From positions 186,001 to 250,000 of the forward strand of contig NZ_LGKP01000035.1 of NCBI RefSeq assembly GCF_001306135.1: a DNA stretch of 64,000 nt, read 5' to 3'. The stretch's first letter is position 1. Each line of letters begins with the position of its first letter. Below, piece by piece: positions 61,624 to 64,000 of this stretch. The notes below the pieces were generated by a model. It was not told the DNA's origin, searched no databases, and saw nothing but the letters and a program-made list of their open reading frames with translations. The DNA is from Herpetosiphon geysericola (lineage in GTDB: Bacteria; Chloroflexota; Chloroflexia; Chloroflexales; Herpetosiphonaceae). Made by a program: the position numbers and the translations under genes.

Positions 61624-62618
61624 CGTTGAGCCATTTAGCAACTGAAGACGTGTTTGTTGTTGAACGCAATGACGCGGATTTTCGGGGTGGTCAGGGGATG
61701 ACCAAGGGCTTGGGAATTGTGTTTCGCAAATTCCGCAAAGCTTTGTTTGGCAAGCCCAACAGCGACCGCGCCGATACCGAAGGCCAATTCAACGTGCAGT
61801 ATCCCGAAGAGCGGCTAGCGATTCCTGAAGCCTATCGTAATATGCCAATTTTGCTCTACGATGATGCAACTGGTCATGAATTGTGTACTTCGTGTTTCCA
61901 ATGTGAGCGGATCTGCCCTCCTCAGGTGATTCACATTACCCAAGCCAAAGATCCCGCTACCGGCAAGCCAGTGCCAGCCGCCGCCAAATTTGTGTTGGAA
62001 TACGACACCTGTATGTCGTGTGGCTACTGTGCTGAAGTCTGTCCATTCGATGCAATCAAAATGGACCACGATTTTGAATTATCAACTGCTAACCATCCAG
62101 AGCTTGATGTAGATTACAACCGCTTGTTGCGCCCCGTTTCCTACTACGAAACGATTGCGCCAACCATGTGGTCGGAAGTCAAAGAACAAGCAATGAAGAA
62201 GTTGCAAAACAATATCAAACGTCGCCCAGGCGATATTGGTCGCGACCATGGTCAAAAGATCAAGGGTGGTGCACCAGTCGCCGCCGCTGCAACTCCAGCA
62301 GCAGGCGCAGCTCCAGCAGCAGGCGCAGCCAAGCCCCGTGGTCCTGTGGCCGCAATTGGCAAAAACATGTCGGAAGACAAAACCGCCAAGTTGCTGGCAA
62401 TTCGGGCCGCTAATGCTGCCAAGCGCGGTGGCGGTGCGGCAGATGCTGCGCCAGTCGCTCAAGCTGCGCCAGTGGTTGAAACCGTGGCCGATGCGCCAGC
62501 AGCAGCAAGTGCTGCGCCAACTGGCCCAGTTGCGGCGATTGGCCAAAACATGTCAGAAGACAAACGTGCCAAACTTGAGGCAATTCGCGCTGCGAAACGT
62601 GCCCAACGAGGAGAATAA
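61620..62618 (+). CDS. nuoI: NADH-quinone oxidoreductase subunit I with repeated C-terminal tail
   Basis: Carries two 4Fe-4S clusters, N6a and N6b, on the path to N2. 332 residues. The ligand sets are [13 protein letters not shown] and [13 protein letters not shown]. The first 220 residues look like ordinary NuoI. The remaining 110 residues are an Ala/Lys-rich tail unlike most NuoI proteins. A motif GPVAAIGxNMSEDKxAKLxA is present twice, near residues 241 and 302, separated by an Ala/Pro-rich linker. The tail is probably flexible and may bind a partner. ATGA overlap with nuoD. Confidence 0.95.
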   Translation: MTLSHLATEDVFVVERNDADFRGGQGMTKGLGIVFRKFRKALFGKPNSDRADTEGQFNVQYPEERLAIPEAYRNMPILLYDDATGHELCTSCFQCERICPPQVIHITQAKDPATGKPVPAAAKFVLEYDTCMSCGYCAEVCPFDAIKMDHDFELSTANHPELDVDYNRLLRPVSYYETIAPTMWSEVKEQAMKKLQNNIKRRPGDIGRDHGQKIKGGAPVAAAATPAAGAAPAAGAAKPRGPVAAIGKNMSEDKTAKLLAIRAANAAKRGGGAADAAPVAQAAPVVETVADAPAAASAAPTGPVAAIGQNMSEDKRAKLEAIRAAKRAQRGE

Positions 62619-62621
62619 TCG

Positions 62622-63863
62622 ATGGCTGATGCACTAACACAACTAGGCTTTGCATCATGGCTGAGTGTTCTGATTGCCAGCATCATTAAAGTAACCCTCA
62701 TTCTCGTGGGCGGTTCAGTTGGCATGATGTTCCTGACCTGGTATGAACGTCGCTCGATTTCGTATATGCAAGACCGCCGTGGCCCCAACCGCGTCGGCCC
62801 GCAAGGGTTGTTGCAGCCAATTTCCGAAGCCATCAAAACGATGACCAAGGAAGATGCAACTCCGCGCGATGCTGATAAAATTGTGCACTTTTTGGCTCCA
62901 GTGGTGATGCTGGGGGCCACCGTGCTGTCGTTTGCGGTCATTCCGTGGGGGCGTATGTTCCCCGTCGATTTGAACGCAGCAGTGTTGTTTGTGATCGCCA
63001 CTGGCGGCTTGCACAGCATCGGCATGATGATGGCTGGTTGGGGTTCCAACAATAAATTTGCCTTGCTTGGCGGGATGCGCGGGGTTGCGCAATTGATCAG
63101 CTATGAAATTCCCCAAGTTATGGCAATTATCCCAGTGGTTTTGATGACCGGCTCGATGTCGCTGCAAAAGATTGTCGAAGCCCAAAACGATTTTGCTGGC
63201 TTGGGCTGGTATGTCTTTTCGCCAGTGGGTTTATTGGGTTTTGCCTTGTTCTTCACGGCTAGTTTGGCCGAAGGCGAACGGACACCCTTTGACATTCCCG
63301 AAGCAGACTCGGAAATTATTGCAGGCTATATGACCGAATATAGCGGCATGAAGTTTGCGGTCTTCTATCTTTCAAACTACATGAGCAACTTGGCAGTGTG
63401 TTTTATCACCGCAACCTTATACCTTGGTGGCGGCAATGGACCTGGCGTTGATGCGCTTGGTGGGATTGCTGGCGGTTTGCTCTCACTCATCTACTTCCTG
63501 CTCAAGTCCTTCGCGCTGTTCTTTGTGATGGTGTTGATCCGTGCGACTGTACCACGCTTGCGGGTTGACCAACTGATGAGCTTTGCTTGGAAGTTCTTGC
63601 TGCCCTTGGTTTTGGTCAACATTCTGAGCGCCTCGTTCTGGGTAGCATTGCTGCGCTGGGACCAACAATGGCCGAAATTGACCGAATGGTTTGGCGCGCC
63701 AAGCACTGCTGACGCGACCAACTGGGGTCGTTTGGCGATTGCCATTGTGCTGACCTTGTTGATCAACGCGGGAGCTGTGGCGCTGATTATGCGCCTGACC
63801 AACCGCAACGTTCAGAAACACTTATACACAACCGACGAAGAACTTGCTCTTGGATTATCGTAA
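62622..63863 (+). CDS. nuoH: NADH-quinone oxidoreductase subunit H
   Basis: Membrane subunit that completes the quinone chamber. 413 residues with about eight to nine helices. Conserved marks are YMQDRRGPNRVGPQGLLQPI near 45-65, ISYEIPQVMAIIPVVLM, AEGERTPFDIPEADSEIIAG and YSGMKFAVFYLSNYM, which include the acidic residues of the E-channel. GAGGAG lies upstream of the ATG, three bases after the nuoI stop. An intercistronic hairpin follows at 63875. Confidence 0.97.
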   Translation: MADALTQLGFASWLSVLIASIIKVTLILVGGSVGMMFLTWYERRSISYMQDRRGPNRVGPQGLLQPISEAIKTMTKEDATPRDADKIVHFLAPVVMLGATVLSFAVIPWGRMFPVDLNAAVLFVIATGGLHSIGMMMAGWGSNNKFALLGGMRGVAQLISYEIPQVMAIIPVVLMTGSMSLQKIVEAQNDFAGLGWYVFSPVGLLGFALFFTASLAEGERTPFDIPEADSEIIAGYMTEYSGMKFAVFYLSNYMSNLAVCFITATLYLGGGNGPGVDALGGIAGGLLSLIYFLLKSFALFFVMVLIRATVPRLRVDQLMSFAWKFLLPLVLVNILSASFWVALLRWDQQWPKLTEWFGAPSTADATNWGRLAIAIVLTLLINAGAVALIMRLTNRNVQKHLYTTDEELALGLS

Positions 63864-63874
63864 AAGCGCAAGCG

Positions 63875-63904
63875 TGAAGGATGGGGCGGTTGCTCCATCC
63901 TTCA
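63875..63904 (+). other. intercistronic hairpin between nuoH and nuoJ
   Basis: TGAAGGATGG (63875-63884) pairs with CCATCCTTCA (63895-63904), with extra inner pairs. There is no T-tract, so it more likely affects mRNA stability or translation than termination. Confidence 0.65.
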
Positions 63905-63922
63905 TACGGAAGGACTAGCTTG

Positions 63923-64000
63923 ATGAACCCGATTGCGATAGGTGTTTTTATTGTCATCGCACTGCTGACGCTCGGTTCGGGCATTATGGTCGTGACAGTT
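63923..64000 (+). CDS. nuoJ: NADH-quinone oxidoreductase subunit J, 5' part
   Basis: The first 26 codons of a membrane protein lie before the window edge: MNPIAIGVFIVIALLTLGSG and further hydrophobic residues. GGAAGG lies upstream. NuoJ normally follows NuoI/NuoH and begins with a membrane helix like this, so the call rests on position plus one helix. The gene continues beyond base 64000. Confidence 0.75.
   Translation, partial: MNPIAIGVFIVIALLTLGSGIMVVTV

Overview
The window reads as a stretch of chromosome from a Herpetosiphon-like member of the Chloroflexota. The case rests on the combination seen: a bacterial poly(ADP-ribose) polymerase with a WGR-type domain (Herpetosiphon is one of the few bacteria known to carry one), an adenosylcobalamin-type ribonucleotide reductase interrupted by an intein, a MurF-alanine racemase fusion, a nuo operon ordered A-B-C-D-I-H-J, many GAF-rich signalling proteins, and intergenic DNA packed with degenerate 7- and 9-base repeats. 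Nothing was searched against a database; names come from motifs and remembered family features.

Layout. 1-3 kb: phosphatidylethanolamine synthesis (pssA, psd), then a PspC/LiaF-like envelope pair. 3-8.4 kb: an amidohydrolase-CYTH fusion, an unknown protein, a DUF218 protein, an MtnA-like isomerase and a GNAT acetyltransferase. 8.5-15.2 kb: a polytopic membrane protein, proS, coaBC, an M61 peptidase and a small membrane protein. 15.4-26 kb: a Tat-exported cytokinin-dehydrogenase-like flavoprotein, a STAS signalling pair, a class II aldolase, a 1480-residue seven-GAF SpoIIE phosphatase and a histidine kinase. 26-30 kb: intein-split class II ribonucleotide reductase behind a promoter that overlaps two NrdR-like boxes, with a long leader. 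30-38 kb: a DUF3800-type gene broken by one stop codon, a small XRE regulator, murF-alr, the PARP gene with a small partner, and fumC. 38-46.6 kb: rpsF-ssb-rpsR, a parvulin-like foldase, a PH-domain protein, uvrB and a TPR protein. 46.6-58.5 kb: a DEAD-box helicase with a structured leader, PAP2 phosphatase, histidine kinase, sigma factor, NuiA-like inhibitor, clpB, tsaE, tsaB, a P-loop kinase and two FHA proteins. 58.6 kb to the end: nuoABCDIHJ, cut inside nuoJ.

How the genes fit together. Most are housekeeping genes: lipid, wall, CoA, deoxynucleotide and t6A synthesis, translation, repair, proteostasis and respiration. The accessory layer is signalling (GAF, STAS, FHA, sensor kinases) and DNA-damage or NAD chemistry (PARP). 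Three genes between 3 and 19 kb could belong to one methylthioadenosine salvage route, but that is inference.

The non-coding DNA holds the least expected signals: heptameric and nonameric repeat mosaics, a 20-base element in five copies, a tandem 126-base repeat before the TPR gene, and structured leaders with terminator-like hairpins before the reductase and the helicase, plus a branched leader before rpsF. No tRNA, rRNA, CRISPR array, transposase or prophage was found.
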